Source of the DNA: Methylocystis sp. | Lineage (GTDB): Bacteria > Pseudomonadota > Alphaproteobacteria > Rhizobiales > Beijerinckiaceae | NCBI RefSeq assembly: GCF_021731785.1 | Contig: NZ_JAKFWS010000107.1 | Location: forward strand, 1 to 53,875 | DNA: 53,875 bases | Direction: 5' to 3' | Shown here: positions 17,901 through 27,477 of the stretch, in pieces | How positions within the stretch are numbered: position 1 is the stretch's first letter | How the letters are laid out: the number at the start of each line of letters is the position of its first letter | Notes under the pieces: generated by a model | The model's database searches: none | Told to the model about the DNA's origin: nothing | The model's input: only the letters and a program-made list of their open reading frames with translations | Made by a program: the position numbers and the translations under genes

Positions 17901-18026
17901 CAGTTTCGCGATGAAAAGACGCCCTATGCGTCGCGGCCGCATCCAGCCTTCCTCAGCGACGTCGGCGATTACGATCATCTGGCGCGCGTGAAGGAATGGA
18001 TGCGCGGCGGCGGAGAGCCGGCATGA
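14919..18026 (+). CDS. addB: Double-strand break repair protein AddB (alphaproteobacterial type)
   Basis: This 1035-residue protein is the second subunit of the AddAB helicase-nuclease that resects double-strand ends for RecA. The N terminus (LFTIAPGAPFLKTF) has a degenerate nucleotide-binding loop, as in alphaproteobacterial AddB, so it probably does not hydrolyse ATP there. The central part includes LGPLEARLIDADLILLAGLD followed by EGVWPPQ. The C-terminal RecB-type nuclease domain carries VFDYKTGAPP near residue 915, with the catalytic Asp and Lys. I chose GTG 14919, five bases after the murU stop, because the protein then starts at LPLRRNLFTIAPG. The stop overlaps addA as ATGA. Confidence 0.95.
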   Translation: MLPLRRNLFTIAPGAPFLKTFVCALLGGEIVPALSRDTPPLTMARATIYVPTQRAARALKAEFAQALNQRATLLPRILPLGALEERESAALFGVEFGIDADAPVAAPIEELERRLLLSQLILQWAEALGRAIISIDSTGAPNLHESEPLLVAATPSAAYALAADLGALIDELHIEDVSADALQTLSDDAYSEFWAITTRFLQIALREWPQILLERGRIDASAYQKRLVEAQIAALTRAPPTAPVIALGSTGAQPTTARLLAAIAGLDNGAVVLPGLDQLMSQDAWASVGEAESVGEPAFTHPQTMLKRLLAAMGVARDEPRELARLTPALAARRAFVSQAMAPAEATSAWRDYKARESVGLPRALEGVISLEAPDERLEALALALFMREALETPGRTAALVTPDRLIARRVGAELRRFDIEIDDSGGLPLARTSIGALARLVAAIGADRAGAVNVAALLAHPLAAAGLSRARVCALAPLVEIGVLRTFAQPDGEWASRVALARKLARAPHAHSAARRIADDEWLEIEDALARIDDAFAPFAALATTASLSARARAHRAALEAVIAGAEELEEEAASALFELLDRLAHAEAPPRFDAQNYAALFDRILSETMLRGPRRTHPRLQILGPLEARLIDADLILLAGLDEGVWPPQTDTGAFLNRSMRAQLGLMAPERRIGQSAHDFVMALGAKRVVLSRAIKRGGAPTVPSRFIARFSALAGDAFDDCKKRGDAMLAIAAALDRPQEAVTIQRPQPRPPMALRPQRLSVTRIERLRRDPYAIFAEYVLKLAPLSPIGAQAGARDIGMAIHDALAEFVARHPHGALAHAARDTLLDLAREKLDGFIADPAFASFQWPRIEAGLDHALSFERERRARDCEIHVETRGEMALTLIDGSPFRLTAIADRIEVDRQGHAYVFDYKTGAPPTNRQVKVGWSPQLTLEAAMIEAGAFAEVGARSVAGAAYIGLRNGGKTQWLTWDDAGFADIIAAHRAQLLELLSQFRDEKTPYASRPHPAFLSDVGDYDHLARVKEWMRGGGEPA

Positions 18027-21000
18027 GCGAGCGTCCTGTCGGCGGCCTGACGATCAGACGTCAGCAAGCGGCCTCCGACCCGTTCGCGTCCGCCTGGGTT
18101 TCGGCGCACGCCGGGTCCGGCAAAACCCATGTGCTCGCGCAGCGGGTTTTGCGGCTGCTGCTCGCCGGCGCGCGGCCATCGCAGATTCTGTGTCTCACCT
18201 ATACGAAGGCGGCCGCCGCCAATATGGGATCGCGGGTCTTCGATCGGCTTGCGCGTTGGGCGACGCTCGACGACGCGTCCCTTGCCAAAGAAATTGCTGA
18301 GATGGGCGCAACCGTCGAGTCGCGCGTCGATCTTGATTTCGCGCGACGGCTGTTCACGCGCGCCGTGGAGACTCCTGGCGGACTCAAAATCCAGACGATA
18401 CACGCCTTCTGCGAGAAGCTGCTTCACATTTTCCCGCTCGAAGCCAATGTTCCGGCGTCTTTCCGTGTCGTCGACGATCTCGAACGCGCCGAGTTGATGG
18501 ACGCCGCCCGCCGGCGCGCGCTCGACGCCGCGACGCAAGATCGCGGGCCGCTGCGAAAGGCGCTGGAGCTTGTCGCCCGCGAGGCCTCCGCGGCGGGGTT
18601 CGACGCGCTCTGCGCGGAATTGCTGCAGCATCGCCAGAGAATCGCGCGCATGCGCGAGCAGGAAGACTATGACGCCAGAGTCTTCGCTGCGCTCGGATTG
18701 CGCGCCGACGAAACTCTGGCGCGGATCGAAGCGGCGATCATCGAGGACGGCGAGCCGCTGGCGGCGTGGCCGGCGCTCGCCACATTGCTGCGCGGCGGTT
18801 CGACCAACGACGGCAAGCTCGCCGATTCGCTTGAACGCGCCTTCGCGCTTGCGCCGCACCCGGACTGTGTCGACGCCTATCTCTCAGCCTTTTTCACCAA
18901 GGAAGGCGAACCGCGCGGCGTCGGAAAAGCCAAGATCATTACAGGCCCGCTCGCCAAGCGCGAACCGCAGCTTCTCGCGCGCATGGAGGCCGAGCGCGAC
19001 AGGCTCTCCGCGCTCGTCGAAAAGCGCAAGGCCGCCGCCGTCGCCGAACGATCGCTGGCGCTTCACGCGCTCGGCGACGCCATCCTTGCAGAATATGAGC
19101 ACGCCAAAAGGCGGCGGGGGCTGCTGGATTACGACGATTTGATCGAAGGCGCGCGACGCCTGCTCCATCGTTCGAGTCCGTCATGGGTGCTCTACAAGCT
19201 CGACGCGCAGATCGAGCATATTCTGCTCGACGAGGCGCAAGATACGAGTTCGGACCAATGGGACATTTTGGCCGCGATCGCCGACGAATTTTGCGCCGGC
19301 GCCGGCGCCCGCGTCGGAAGGCGCGGTCCGCCGCGCAGCTTCTTTGCGGTCGGCGACGAGAAACAGTCGATCTTTTCGTTCCAAGGCGCCGCGCCTGAGC
19401 GATTCGACGCGATGCGGCGTGAATTTCGTCGCAGGTTCGAACGCGCCGAACGGCGCTTCGAACCGGTGACGCTCACCCAGTCCTTCCGCTCGGCGCCCGG
19501 CGTGCTGCAGGCGGTCGACGAGATTTTTGCGATCGAAGAGAACCGCCTTGGCCTCTGCTTCAATCTGCAGGAGCCGGCGCCAAGGCACGAGGCGTGGAAA
19601 TCCGACGTCGCCGCGCTCCTCGAAATCTGGGAACCGATCGGCGCAGAAAAAGCAAAGGACCCGAGCGATTGGCGCCTGCCAGTCGATTATGTCGACGCCA
19701 GCGACCCCAATGAGCTGCTGGCGCGAAGGCTCGCGCGCAAGATCAGGGCGCTGCTTGCGCCCGAGAATGGCGAATGCGTCGAGGACCGCGGCGCTTTGCG
19801 TCTCGTCGAGCCCGGCGACATATTAATTCTCGTGCGCAAGCGCGGCCCGCTGTTCGAGGCGATCATTCGCGCCTTGAAGAGCGAACGCGTCGCCGTGGCC
19901 GGCGCCGATCGGCTCAATCTTGCCGACCACATCGCCGTGCATGATCTCATCGCGCTCGGACGCGCGGCGCTGCTGCCGCGAGACGATCTGACATTGGCGA
20001 GCGTGTTGAAGTCGCCCTTCTTCGGTTTCGACGATGATGATCTTATGGCGCTCGCGCCGGGCCGGCGCGCTTCGCTCGTCGAAGCGCTCGCCGAATCTGA
20101 AGAGCCGCGCTGCCGCGCCGCCGCCGAGCGTCTGCAGCGCTTGCGCCGCGCCGCCGCCGAACTCGCTCCCTTCGATTTCTACAGCCGGGTTCTCGGCCTT
20201 GACGGCGGACGCGCGCAGCTCGTCGCAAGACTTGGCGGCGAAGCCGAAGACGCGATCGACGAATTTTTGAAACTTACCGCGAGCTTCGAGCGCGAACAGC
20301 CGCCGTCGCTGACGGTCTTTCTGGCGATGGCGGAGTCGCTCGATCTGTCGATCAAGCGCGATATGGAGTCGGCCGGCGGCGCGGTGCGGGTGATGACCGC
20401 TCATGCGGCCAAGGGATTGGAGGCGAAAATCGTCTTTCTGCCCGACACTTGCGGCGCGCCCGCTGGCAAGCATGATCCAAAGCTCTATTTTTTCGCAGTG
20501 GCGGAGGAGGAGGCGGTACTTCTCTGGTCGCTTGGCAAGGACAGCGATCCCGTCGCTCTCAAATTGGCGCGCGACGCGCATCGGCGCAGCGAACATCAGG
20601 AAAGTCAGCGCCTGCTCTATGTCGCGCTGACGCGCGCGGAGGAGCGGCTCTATATTTGTGGCGCTCACGGCGTGAGTGGGCGCGCCGAAGGCTGCTGGCA
20701 CGACGCCATTCGCCTTGCGCTCGAATCAAGCTGCGAGACTTTGCCAGATCCGCTCGATCCTTCATCGACGATTCTGCGACGCGGCGCAGCGCCGCCGCGT
20801 TTCGATCTTCCAAGAAGGGAGCAGACGTCGGTTGGCGTCGACCTTCCGGCTTTCGCCACGACCAAGGCGAAATGCGAAGCGGCGCCGGCGCCGCCCTTGC
20901 GTCCGTCGAGCGCGTTCGCCGGCGCGGACATCATCGAGCTTGACGGCGAGGGCGGCCCGGCGAAAGCGGACGAGGCGGAGCGGTTGCTGCACGGACGCCT

Positions 21001-21481
21001 GGTTCATGCGCTGTTGCAGCATTTGCCCGCCTGCGCGCCGGACCGCCGACGAGACGCGGCGCGGCGTTTTCTTCAAGCGCGCGGCGGCTTCGTCGACGTC
21101 GACCAGCAAGAGGCGCTGGCGCATGCGGCGCTCGCCGTCGTCGGCGATCCGCGCCTTGCGCCGCTGTTCGGACCGGAATCGAGTCCGGAAGTCGACATCG
21201 TCGCGACGCTTGAGAATGGCGCGGTCGTCTCGGGCCGCATCGACCGGCTTGCGGAAACGACGACCGAAGCGCTTATCGCCGAATTCAAGACAGGCCGACC
21301 GCGCGGAAAAATTGAAGACGCACACTTGCGTCAGCTCGCGCTTTATTGCGCCGCGGCCGCGCCGCTCTTTCCGGGCAAGCGGCTGCGATGCTTTGTGATC
21401 TACACCCAGAACGCCAGCGTGCTCGAAGCAGAGGAAACGGCGCTGACCGAGGCGCTCATCTGCGCGCTCGCGACCGGTTGA
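18023..21481 (+). CDS. addA: Double-strand break repair helicase AddA (alphaproteobacterial type)
   Basis: This 1152-residue UvrD/RecB-family helicase-nuclease is the motor subunit of AddAB. Walker A is AHAGSGKTHVLAQRV near residue 33 and the DEAQ box is LLDEAQDTSSDQW. Later motifs are VGDEKQSIFSFQGA, TQSFRS and MTAHAAKGLEAKIVFLPD, and LLYVALTRAEERLYI near the end of the motor. The C-terminal nuclease domain has LIAEFKTGRP with the catalytic Lys. The start ATG overlaps the addB stop. A thioredoxin gene often follows addA in related bacteria; here the next gene is on the other strand, two bases after the stop, so the operon ends at addA. Confidence 0.96.
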   Translation: MSERPVGGLTIRRQQAASDPFASAWVSAHAGSGKTHVLAQRVLRLLLAGARPSQILCLTYTKAAAANMGSRVFDRLARWATLDDASLAKEIAEMGATVESRVDLDFARRLFTRAVETPGGLKIQTIHAFCEKLLHIFPLEANVPASFRVVDDLERAELMDAARRRALDAATQDRGPLRKALELVAREASAAGFDALCAELLQHRQRIARMREQEDYDARVFAALGLRADETLARIEAAIIEDGEPLAAWPALATLLRGGSTNDGKLADSLERAFALAPHPDCVDAYLSAFFTKEGEPRGVGKAKIITGPLAKREPQLLARMEAERDRLSALVEKRKAAAVAERSLALHALGDAILAEYEHAKRRRGLLDYDDLIEGARRLLHRSSPSWVLYKLDAQIEHILLDEAQDTSSDQWDILAAIADEFCAGAGARVGRRGPPRSFFAVGDEKQSIFSFQGAAPERFDAMRREFRRRFERAERRFEPVTLTQSFRSAPGVLQAVDEIFAIEENRLGLCFNLQEPAPRHEAWKSDVAALLEIWEPIGAEKAKDPSDWRLPVDYVDASDPNELLARRLARKIRALLAPENGECVEDRGALRLVEPGDILILVRKRGPLFEAIIRALKSERVAVAGADRLNLADHIAVHDLIALGRAALLPRDDLTLASVLKSPFFGFDDDDLMALAPGRRASLVEALAESEEPRCRAAAERLQRLRRAAAELAPFDFYSRVLGLDGGRAQLVARLGGEAEDAIDEFLKLTASFEREQPPSLTVFLAMAESLDLSIKRDMESAGGAVRVMTAHAAKGLEAKIVFLPDTCGAPAGKHDPKLYFFAVAEEEAVLLWSLGKDSDPVALKLARDAHRRSEHQESQRLLYVALTRAEERLYICGAHGVSGRAEGCWHDAIRLALESSCETLPDPLDPSSTILRRGAAPPRFDLPRREQTSVGVDLPAFATTKAKCEAAPAPPLRPSSAFAGADIIELDGEGGPAKADEAERLLHGRLVHALLQHLPACAPDRRRDAARRFLQARGGFVDVDQQEALAHAALAVVGDPRLAPLFGPESSPEVDIVATLENGAVVSGRIDRLAETTTEALIAEFKTGRPRGKIEDAHLRQLALYCAAAAPLFPGKRLRCFVIYTQNASVLEAEETALTEALICALATG

Positions 21482-21483
21482 GT

Positions 21484-22557
21484 TTAAGCGGGCTCATCGG
21501 GTCCGACGCGGCGGCGCCAGAAATCCAGCACCAAGGGCGTGAGCGCCATAACGATCGGGCCGAGGACGATGCCCGAGGCGCCGAACAATTGCAGGCCGCC
21601 GAGCATGGCGATGAACGCCGGGACGGTGTGCAGGCGCATGCTGTCGCCGATCAGCAGCGGCCGGACCAGATTGTCGGCGCTGGCGATCACCACGCCGCCC
21701 CACAGGCCGAGAATGAGGGCTGCGATCCATCGGCTCTCGATCAAGAGGAAGATCGTCGCCGGAATCCAGATGACGAAGGAGCCGAGCACCGGCACGATCG
21801 ACAACGCGCCCATGATCAGACCCCAGAGCACAGGCGAGTTCAAGCCAAGCGCCCAGAACATGAAGCCGCCGAGCAAGCCCTGCAGGGCGGCGATCGCCAG
21901 AGTTCCGAAAATGATCGCGTGGATCGTATCGCGCACGCGCACGATGATTTTGCCGGTTTCGAGATTTGAGAAAGGCGACAATCGCGCGAACGTCTGAAGC
22001 GCCACGGCTCGGTCGCGCAACAGAAAGAAGAGAAAATAGAACGCCAGCAGCGTGGTGACGACCTGACCCGTCGACGTGCGCAACAGGTTCGCGGCGAGAT
22101 TGGTAAGGAAAGCGCCGAGCTGCGAGAAAATCGCCTGAAGATCGACTCTGACCTCGATCCAGTGTTGCAGGCTGGCGAGCCAGGGATGCGCATTGAGCAT
22201 GGTTTGCCAATCGCCTTCCTGAACCGCTTTCTGGACATAGGCGACGCCTGCGGCGGCCTCGTTGACGATCCGTTCGATCACCAGCAGCAGCGGTCCGACG
22301 ACCAAGAGCCCGACGATCAGCATAGACACGCCGGCCGCAATCGAGGACGGCAGAAAGCGCTCGAGGAAGCGATGCGGCACGACGAACACAACCGCCAGCA
22401 CAAGCGCCCAGGTGAGCGCAGGCAGAAAAGGCGCGGCGACCAACACGGAGCCGCCAATAAGGGCAAGCGTGACGGCGAGTCTGGCGAGGACAAAAACGTC
22501 GATCGAGAATTTCTGTTCCCGATCGACCAGCGCCGCCGCTTCCAGCTCCTCGTTCAT
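21484..22557 (-). CDS. AI-2E family transporter (PerM-like)
   Basis: This 357-residue inner-membrane protein belongs to the AI-2E/PerM family. It has paired helices near the N terminus (LVAAPFLPALTWALVLAVVF), a large polar middle segment, then several helices with the family signatures FYFLFFLLRDR, LGLNSPVLWGLIMGALSIVP and LGPIVMALTPLVLDFW. Members export small solutes or work as antiporters; the substrate here cannot be told. The gene is convergent with addA with almost no gap, and no terminator hairpin could be placed between them. Confidence 0.88.
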   Translation of the reverse strand: MNEELEAAALVDREQKFSIDVFVLARLAVTLALIGGSVLVAAPFLPALTWALVLAVVFVVPHRFLERFLPSSIAAGVSMLIVGLLVVGPLLLVIERIVNEAAAGVAYVQKAVQEGDWQTMLNAHPWLASLQHWIEVRVDLQAIFSQLGAFLTNLAANLLRTSTGQVVTTLLAFYFLFFLLRDRAVALQTFARLSPFSNLETGKIIVRVRDTIHAIIFGTLAIAALQGLLGGFMFWALGLNSPVLWGLIMGALSIVPVLGSFVIWIPATIFLLIESRWIAALILGLWGGVVIASADNLVRPLLIGDSMRLHTVPAFIAMLGGLQLFGASGIVLGPIVMALTPLVLDFWRRRVGPDEPA

Positions 22558-22684
22558 GTCCCGCCTCTATCGCCGCGTCGAGCCTATAGACAGGGCGCGC
22601 CACGGGCGAGGCAAGGAGGAACCGCGGTCGATTCTCTGGCCGAGCGTCAATTGGCGCTTGTGAAAGGGCTTGCCGTCTCGGCGC

Positions 22685-22717
22685 AAAAAAAACCGGGCGG
22701 CTTCGAGAGCCGCCCGG
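22685..22717 (-). terminator. Rho-independent terminator of pnp
   Basis: On the minus strand, CCGGGCGGC (complement of 22709-22717) pairs with GCCGCCCGG (complement of 22693-22701) around a 7-base loop. A run of eight U follows (22685-22692). It begins 9 bases after the pnp stop. Confidence 0.93.
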
Positions 22718-22725
22718 TAAGGGAT

Positions 22726-24882
22726 CTATTCTCCGCCGTTCGCCGCCGCGGCTTCGCGCTCGGCTTTTTCTTTGGCCTCGAGGTCCTCGCCGGTCTCCTG
22801 ATCGACGACTCGCATCGAGAGGCGCACCTTGCCGCGGTCGTCGAAGCCGAGAAGTTTCACCTTCACGCGATCGCCTTCCTTCACCACGTCCGTCGTCTTG
22901 TTCACGCGCTGCTTGGAGAGCTGCGAAATGTGAACGAGCCCGTCCTTGGCTCCGAAGAAATTGACGAAGGCGCCGAAGTCCGCGGTCTTCACCACCGTGC
23001 CCTCGTAAATCATGCCGACCTCTGGATCGGAGGCGATGGATTTGATCCAGTTGATCGCCGCCTTGATCGAATTGCCGTCGGCGGAAGCGACCTTCACCGT
23101 GCCGTCGTCTTCGATGTTGATCTTGGCGCCGGTCTTCTCGACGATCTCGCGGATGACCTTGCCGCCCGAGCCGATCACGTCGCGGATCTTGTCGGTCGGG
23201 ATTTTCATCGTCTCGATGCGCGGCGCGAATTCGCCGAGTTCGGCGCGCGAACTGGCGATCGCCTTCGCCATTTCGCCGAGAATGTGCAGGCGGCCGTCCT
23301 TCGCCTGCGCCAGCGCGACCTTCATGATCTCTTCGGTGATGCCGGCGATCTTGATGTCCATCTGCAGCGAGGTGACGCCATTGGACGTGCCCGCCACTTT
23401 GAAGTCCATGTCGCCGAGATGATCCTCGTCGCCGAGAATGTCCGAGAGCACGGCGAAGCGCTCGCCCTCCAGAATGAGGCCCATGGCGATGCCGGCGGTC
23501 GGCGCCTTGAGCGGCACGCCCGCGTCCATCAATGCGAGCGAGGTGCCGCAGACCGTCGCCATCGAGGACGAGCCATTCGACTCGGTGATCTCCGAGACGA
23601 CGCGCAGCGTATAGGGGAACTCAGCCACCGCCGGCAGCATGGGGCGAAGGGCGCGCCAGGCGAGCTTGCCATGGCCGATTTCGCGACGGCCGGGCGAACC
23701 CATGCGGCCGGTCTCGCCGACGCTATAGGGCGGAAAGTTGTAATGGAGCAAAAAGCGCTCCTTATAGGTGCCTTCGAGCGAATCGACATATTGCTCGTCT
23801 TCGCCCGTCCCTAGCGTCGCCACGACGAGCGCCTGCGTCTCGCCGCGCGTAAACAGCGCCGAGCCATGGGTGCGCGGAAGAACGCCGACCTCGGCGACGA
23901 TCTGACGCACGGTCTTCACGTCGCGGCCGTCTATGCGCAGGCCGGTGTCAAGAATGTTGTTGCGAACGACCTTGGCCTGCAACGCCTTGAACGCTTCGCC
24001 GACCTGCTCCTTGCTGAACTTCGGCTCGGCGCCCTCGGGGAAGAGCGCGGCCATGACCTTCGCCTTCACCGCGTCGACGGCGGCGTAGCGCTCCTGCTTC
24101 ACCGTGTGCTTGTAGGCATCGCGCAGCTCAGCTTCGGCGATCTGGGCGACTGCGTTCGCGACGTCCGTCGTGTCGGCGATGACGAGATCGCGCGGGTCTT
24201 TGGCGGCGCGCTCGGCGAGGCGGATGATGGCGTCGATTATCGGCTGGAAGCCGCGATGGCCGGTCATCACCGCATCGAGCATCGTTTCTTCGGAGAGCTC
24301 CTTGGCTTCTGACTCGACCATTAGCACCGCGTCCTGCGTGCCGGCGACGATGAGGTCGAGCGTCGAGGTCTTCATCTCCTCGATCGTCGGATTGAGCTTC
24401 AGCTGGCCGTTGATGTAGCCGACGCGCGCGCCGCCGACGGGTCCCATGAAAGGAACGCCGGAAAGCGTCAGCGCCGCGGAGGCGGCGACCATGGCCAGAA
24501 TGTCGGGATCGTTTTCAAGGTCATGCGACAGCACCGTCACGATAACCTGGGTGTCGTTTCGGTATCCGTCGGGGAAAAGCGGGCGGATTGGCCGGTCGAT
24601 GAGACGCGAGATCAGCGTCTCGCGCTCGGAGGGACGGCCCTCGCGCTTGAAGTAGCCGCCGGGAATGCGGCCCGCGGCGAAGGCCTTTTCCTGATAGTTG
24701 ACGGTGAGCGGAAAAAAGTCCTGGCCGGGCTTTGCCGTCTTGGCCGAAACGACCGTGGCGAGCACTGTCGTTTCGCCCCAACTCGCCATCACGGCGCCGT
24801 CGGCCTGGCGAGCGACCTTGCCGGTCTCGAGCACGAGCTTACGCCCGGCCCAATCGATTTCTTCGCGGTGAATCTGGAACAT
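22726..24882 (-). CDS. pnp: Polyribonucleotide nucleotidyltransferase (PNPase)
   Basis: This 718-residue enzyme degrades RNA from the 3' end using phosphate and is a core part of the RNA degradosome. Two RNase PH domains are visible; the second contains [20 protein letters not shown] and [16 protein letters not shown] domain ([13 protein letters not shown]) and a C-terminal S1 domain ([20 protein letters not shown]) follow. Length is normal. It lies downstream of rpsO on the same strand, the classical rpsO-pnp order. RNase J is also encoded in the window, so two major RNA-decay enzymes are present. Confidence 0.98.
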   Translation of the reverse strand: MFQIHREEIDWAGRKLVLETGKVARQADGAVMASWGETTVLATVVSAKTAKPGQDFFPLTVNYQEKAFAAGRIPGGYFKREGRPSERETLISRLIDRPIRPLFPDGYRNDTQVIVTVLSHDLENDPDILAMVAASAALTLSGVPFMGPVGGARVGYINGQLKLNPTIEEMKTSTLDLIVAGTQDAVLMVESEAKELSEETMLDAVMTGHRGFQPIIDAIIRLAERAAKDPRDLVIADTTDVANAVAQIAEAELRDAYKHTVKQERYAAVDAVKAKVMAALFPEGAEPKFSKEQVGEAFKALQAKVVRNNILDTGLRIDGRDVKTVRQIVAEVGVLPRTHGSALFTRGETQALVVATLGTGEDEQYVDSLEGTYKERFLLHYNFPPYSVGETGRMGSPGRREIGHGKLAWRALRPMLPAVAEFPYTLRVVSEITESNGSSSMATVCGTSLALMDAGVPLKAPTAGIAMGLILEGERFAVLSDILGDEDHLGDMDFKVAGTSNGVTSLQMDIKIAGITEEIMKVALAQAKDGRLHILGEMAKAIASSRAELGEFAPRIETMKIPTDKIRDVIGSGGKVIREIVEKTGAKINIEDDGTVKVASADGNSIKAAINWIKSIASDPEVGMIYEGTVVKTADFGAFVNFFGAKDGLVHISQLSKQRVNKTTDVVKEGDRVKVKLLGFDDRGKVRLSMRVVDQETGEDLEAKEKAEREAAAANGGE

Positions 24883-25039
24883 GCTGGTCTTTCTCTGATG
24901 AACCCGCGGTTCGTCATGAGCAAGACGGCGAGAAGCTGCGGCAGCGATGTTTCGTAAAGCGTCGACGCAGCGTCCGGCGATCCTGCCATGACTTTACGCT
25001 TGGGTCGTGGCGAGCGCCCCTTTCGACGCTCGGTAATGG

Positions 25040-25061
25040 AAAAGCGGCGCATCGGCGCCGC
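25040..25061 (-). terminator. Hairpin with short U-run after rpsO (attenuator or weak terminator)
   Basis: On the minus strand GCGGCGC (complement of 25055-25061) pairs with GCGCCGC (complement of 25044-25050) around a 4-base loop. Only four U follow (25040-25043). It sits 17 bases after the rpsO stop, in the rpsO-pnp gap, where partial termination or RNase processing is known in other bacteria. Confidence 0.6.
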
Positions 25062-25078
25062 CATCGCTCAGTTTGCAG

Positions 25079-25348
25079 TTAGCGGCGAATGCCGAGCCGC
25101 TCGATCAGGGTCTTGTAGCGCGGTTCGTCGCGCACCTTGACATAGTCGAGGAGCTGGCGGCGCTGGGAGACGAGCTTCAAAAGTCCGCGACGCGAATGAT
25201 TGTCTTTCGCATGCGTCTTGAAGTGTTCGGTCAGATTGGAGATCCGTTCGGTGAGAATCGCCACCTGCACCTCGGGCGAACCCGTATCGTTCGCCTTGGT
25301 GGAATATTCCTTGATGAGCGCCTGCTTGCGCTCCGCCGTGATCGACAT
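25079..25348 (-). CDS. rpsO: 30S ribosomal protein S15
   Basis: This 89-residue protein binds 16S rRNA early in assembly of the small subunit. The sequence begins [20 protein letters not shown] and contains the family core [28 protein letters not shown] and [10 protein letters not shown] good ribosome-binding site (AAGGAAAA) lies just upstream of the ATG. The gap of 196 bp to pnp contains a weak terminator-like hairpin. In E. coli S15 represses its own mRNA; whether that applies here cannot be judged. Confidence 0.98.
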   Translation of the reverse strand: MSITAERKQALIKEYSTKANDTGSPEVQVAILTERISNLTEHFKTHAKDNHSRRGLLKLVSQRRQLLDYVKVRDEPRYKTLIERLGIRR

Positions 25349-25555
25349 CGGATTTTCCTTGTTCTTAAGGGTTGATCCGCGCTCTGCGGCCTGGGCCGGG
25401 ATGTCGTCCAGCAGGGTCGCACGAAAACGGAGCCGCCCCGGCGAGCCGGGGCGTGCGGGGCCTTATAGCAGGTTTTGGAGCGAAGGGTAGGGCTCGATCT
25501 CCGGCCAGACGCAAATGGCGGAGATTCAATCGGAAGCCCGGGAGCTTTCGGAATC

Positions 25556-27334
25556 TTACGCGCCCTTATCCGGGTCGAGCATCTGGGCGTCGCCGCGCAG
25601 CATGCGGATGACGAAGGCGCGCGCTGCCGGCTTGTCGCTTCTTGAAGCAAGGCCCGAAAGCAGTCCGAACGCGCCGCCAAGCGTTACGCCGACGAGCGCG
25701 CACAGCGCATAGATTTCAATGCGATTGGGCGTCTCGGCCGTGGCCAATGCGCCAAAGAGTCCGACCGCACCGCCGCAGAGCGCGAAGAGCGCTTCGCGGT
25801 CGCCGGCTCCTGGCCAAAAAGCCAGCGCAAGAGAGGGCGCGAGGCAGGCTGCGGACACCGCGAGCGCCGCGGCGACGAGCGCGCCGGGCGTGAATACGCC
25901 AGCGACGGCGGCCACGTAAGCGAGCGTCGAGACGATCACCAGCGTGATGCGGTTGACGGCGAGACGCCGGCTCGTCAGGTCGATCTCGCCGCGCAGTCGA
26001 TAAAGCGCGTCATGGCCGAAGGCTGTCGCGCAGGCTTGCAGGCTCGCCGTGGCGAGCGCGAGCCCAAGCGCCACAAGCGCCGAGGCGAGAAGCCCAGAAG
26101 CGGCCGCGCCGAGCTCCGCCGCCTGGGGCAGGAAGCCGAGCAGAAAGTCCCCGTCGATCGGGCGGATGTCGGATGCCGCGAGCGGCGCGCCTGGGGCGTA
26201 TCCTCGCGCGGCGCAAGCGCGCTGCGCTTCGGAGGGTCCGCGCACAGAATAGCCGCAAATGCTGATCAGGCCGCGCTCGCTCGCCTGATAGACCATTTGC
26301 GGCAAACGTTCCGGCGGCTGTCCCGCCGTCGCGCGGGCGAGCGAGAGCGCCGAGGCAGCGATCGCCGCCGCCGCCAGCAGCGCGATGACGACGCCCCAGA
26401 ACAGGCCGGCGATCCCGGCCCGTCGCGCGCTCCGCCTGTCTGCCGTCGTCACCGAGGCGGCGAGCACAGGAGCCAGCGTCGCGAGCCCGAGCGCCGTCGC
26501 CAGGGTCGTGGCGAGTTCAACCGGAACGCCCAGTTGCGCCGGCGTTACGTTCCAGCTTGCCAGCAGGTTCGCCGCCTCCGTCCAGGCGTCGCCGCCGAAG
26601 ATCAAGCCAGCCGGGAGAGCGTCGCGGACGCTGAGCGCCGCAATCGGCCAGCCGAAGCCCAGCGTCGCCACGCCGGCGGCGGCGGCGGCCGCCCACATGA
26701 CGCCGGACAATCCACCCGGGCCGGCGATGATGAGGCTCGTCGCGGCGATGAGAAACGCCGCGAAAGCCCGATTGGCGCCGGTGAGGTCGACGAGCGCATT
26801 GACTGCGATCAGGCCGCCGGCGGCGGCGAGCAGCGTCGAGGACAACGCCACCGCGCCAATGAAACCGACCCGGGTCGCCGCGCTCTGGAAACGCGCGCAG
26901 AGAAGCTCTGAAATCGAAAACACGCCAGTCTTGCGCAGCAGCGGTCCCAGATAAAGTCCCGCCAGCGCGAGGCCGACGAAGACGCCGGCGATCGCGCCCA
27001 TCGACCAGCTGCATCCGGCGAGACGCGCGCCAAAGGGCAGCATCAGGGCGACCACGATCGCGGCGTCAGCGAAGCCGGCATAGGCGGCGGGCACCGCGCG
27101 GCCGGCGGTGTAGTAGACCGACACGCGCATCGAATGCAGGAGGAAGCCGAGCGTGGCGAGGCCGAGGATGGTGAAATAGGGCGGCGCGGCGCCGACAAAG
27201 CGCTCCGGCGCGCCGACGCGATCGAGAAGCGCCGCAAAGGCGTAAGCCAAGAGGAAGCTCGCGGCCACGAAGGCGATTTTGGCGTCGAGGTTAGCTCTGT
27301 CGAGCAACGCCTGCTCGCTGGACCGATCGCTCAT
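25556..27334 (-). CDS. Sodium:solute symporter (SSS)-like membrane protein
   Basis: This 592-residue protein is almost entirely hydrophobic helices, about 13 by eye. Its organisation resembles the sodium:solute symporter family: SMRVSVYYTAGRAVP and YAGFADAAIVVALMLPFG resemble the first helices, then FSISELLCARF, and later FGHDALYRL, seen in acetate-symporter relatives. Inserted around residues 355-405 is a Cys-containing loop (SICGYSVRGPSEAQRACAARG). The sequence is divergent and Ala-rich, and key Na+-binding residues could not be assigned. Substrate unknown. No RNA-gene or second coding signal was seen in the 207-bp gap to rpsO. Confidence 0.75.
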   Translation of the reverse strand: MSDRSSEQALLDRANLDAKIAFVAASFLLAYAFAALLDRVGAPERFVGAAPPYFTILGLATLGFLLHSMRVSVYYTAGRAVPAAYAGFADAAIVVALMLPFGARLAGCSWSMGAIAGVFVGLALAGLYLGPLLRKTGVFSISELLCARFQSAATRVGFIGAVALSSTLLAAAGGLIAVNALVDLTGANRAFAAFLIAATSLIIAGPGGLSGVMWAAAAAAGVATLGFGWPIAALSVRDALPAGLIFGGDAWTEAANLLASWNVTPAQLGVPVELATTLATALGLATLAPVLAASVTTADRRSARRAGIAGLFWGVVIALLAAAAIAASALSLARATAGQPPERLPQMVYQASERGLISICGYSVRGPSEAQRACAARGYAPGAPLAASDIRPIDGDFLLGFLPQAAELGAAASGLLASALVALGLALATASLQACATAFGHDALYRLRGEIDLTSRRLAVNRITLVIVSTLAYVAAVAGVFTPGALVAAALAVSAACLAPSLALAFWPGAGDREALFALCGGAVGLFGALATAETPNRIEIYALCALVGVTLGGAFGLLSGLASRSDKPAARAFVIRMLRGDAQMLDPDKGA

Positions 27335-27477
27335 TATTTTTCCCGCTCAAATCAAAAGCGGGGAAACTCTAGACGAGGAGGTCTCGCGGGCCAAGATGGC
27401 GCGCGCGCCGCAACAGAGCGCGCTGAATAAAAAGCGGCGCCCGGCCTTTCGCATAATATTTTTAGAGATCGATCGCG

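Noticed and set aside
27426-27452. Terminator after exbB
   Set aside because: A T-run (TTTTTATTC) is present on the minus strand, but no stem of more than about four pairs could be formed.
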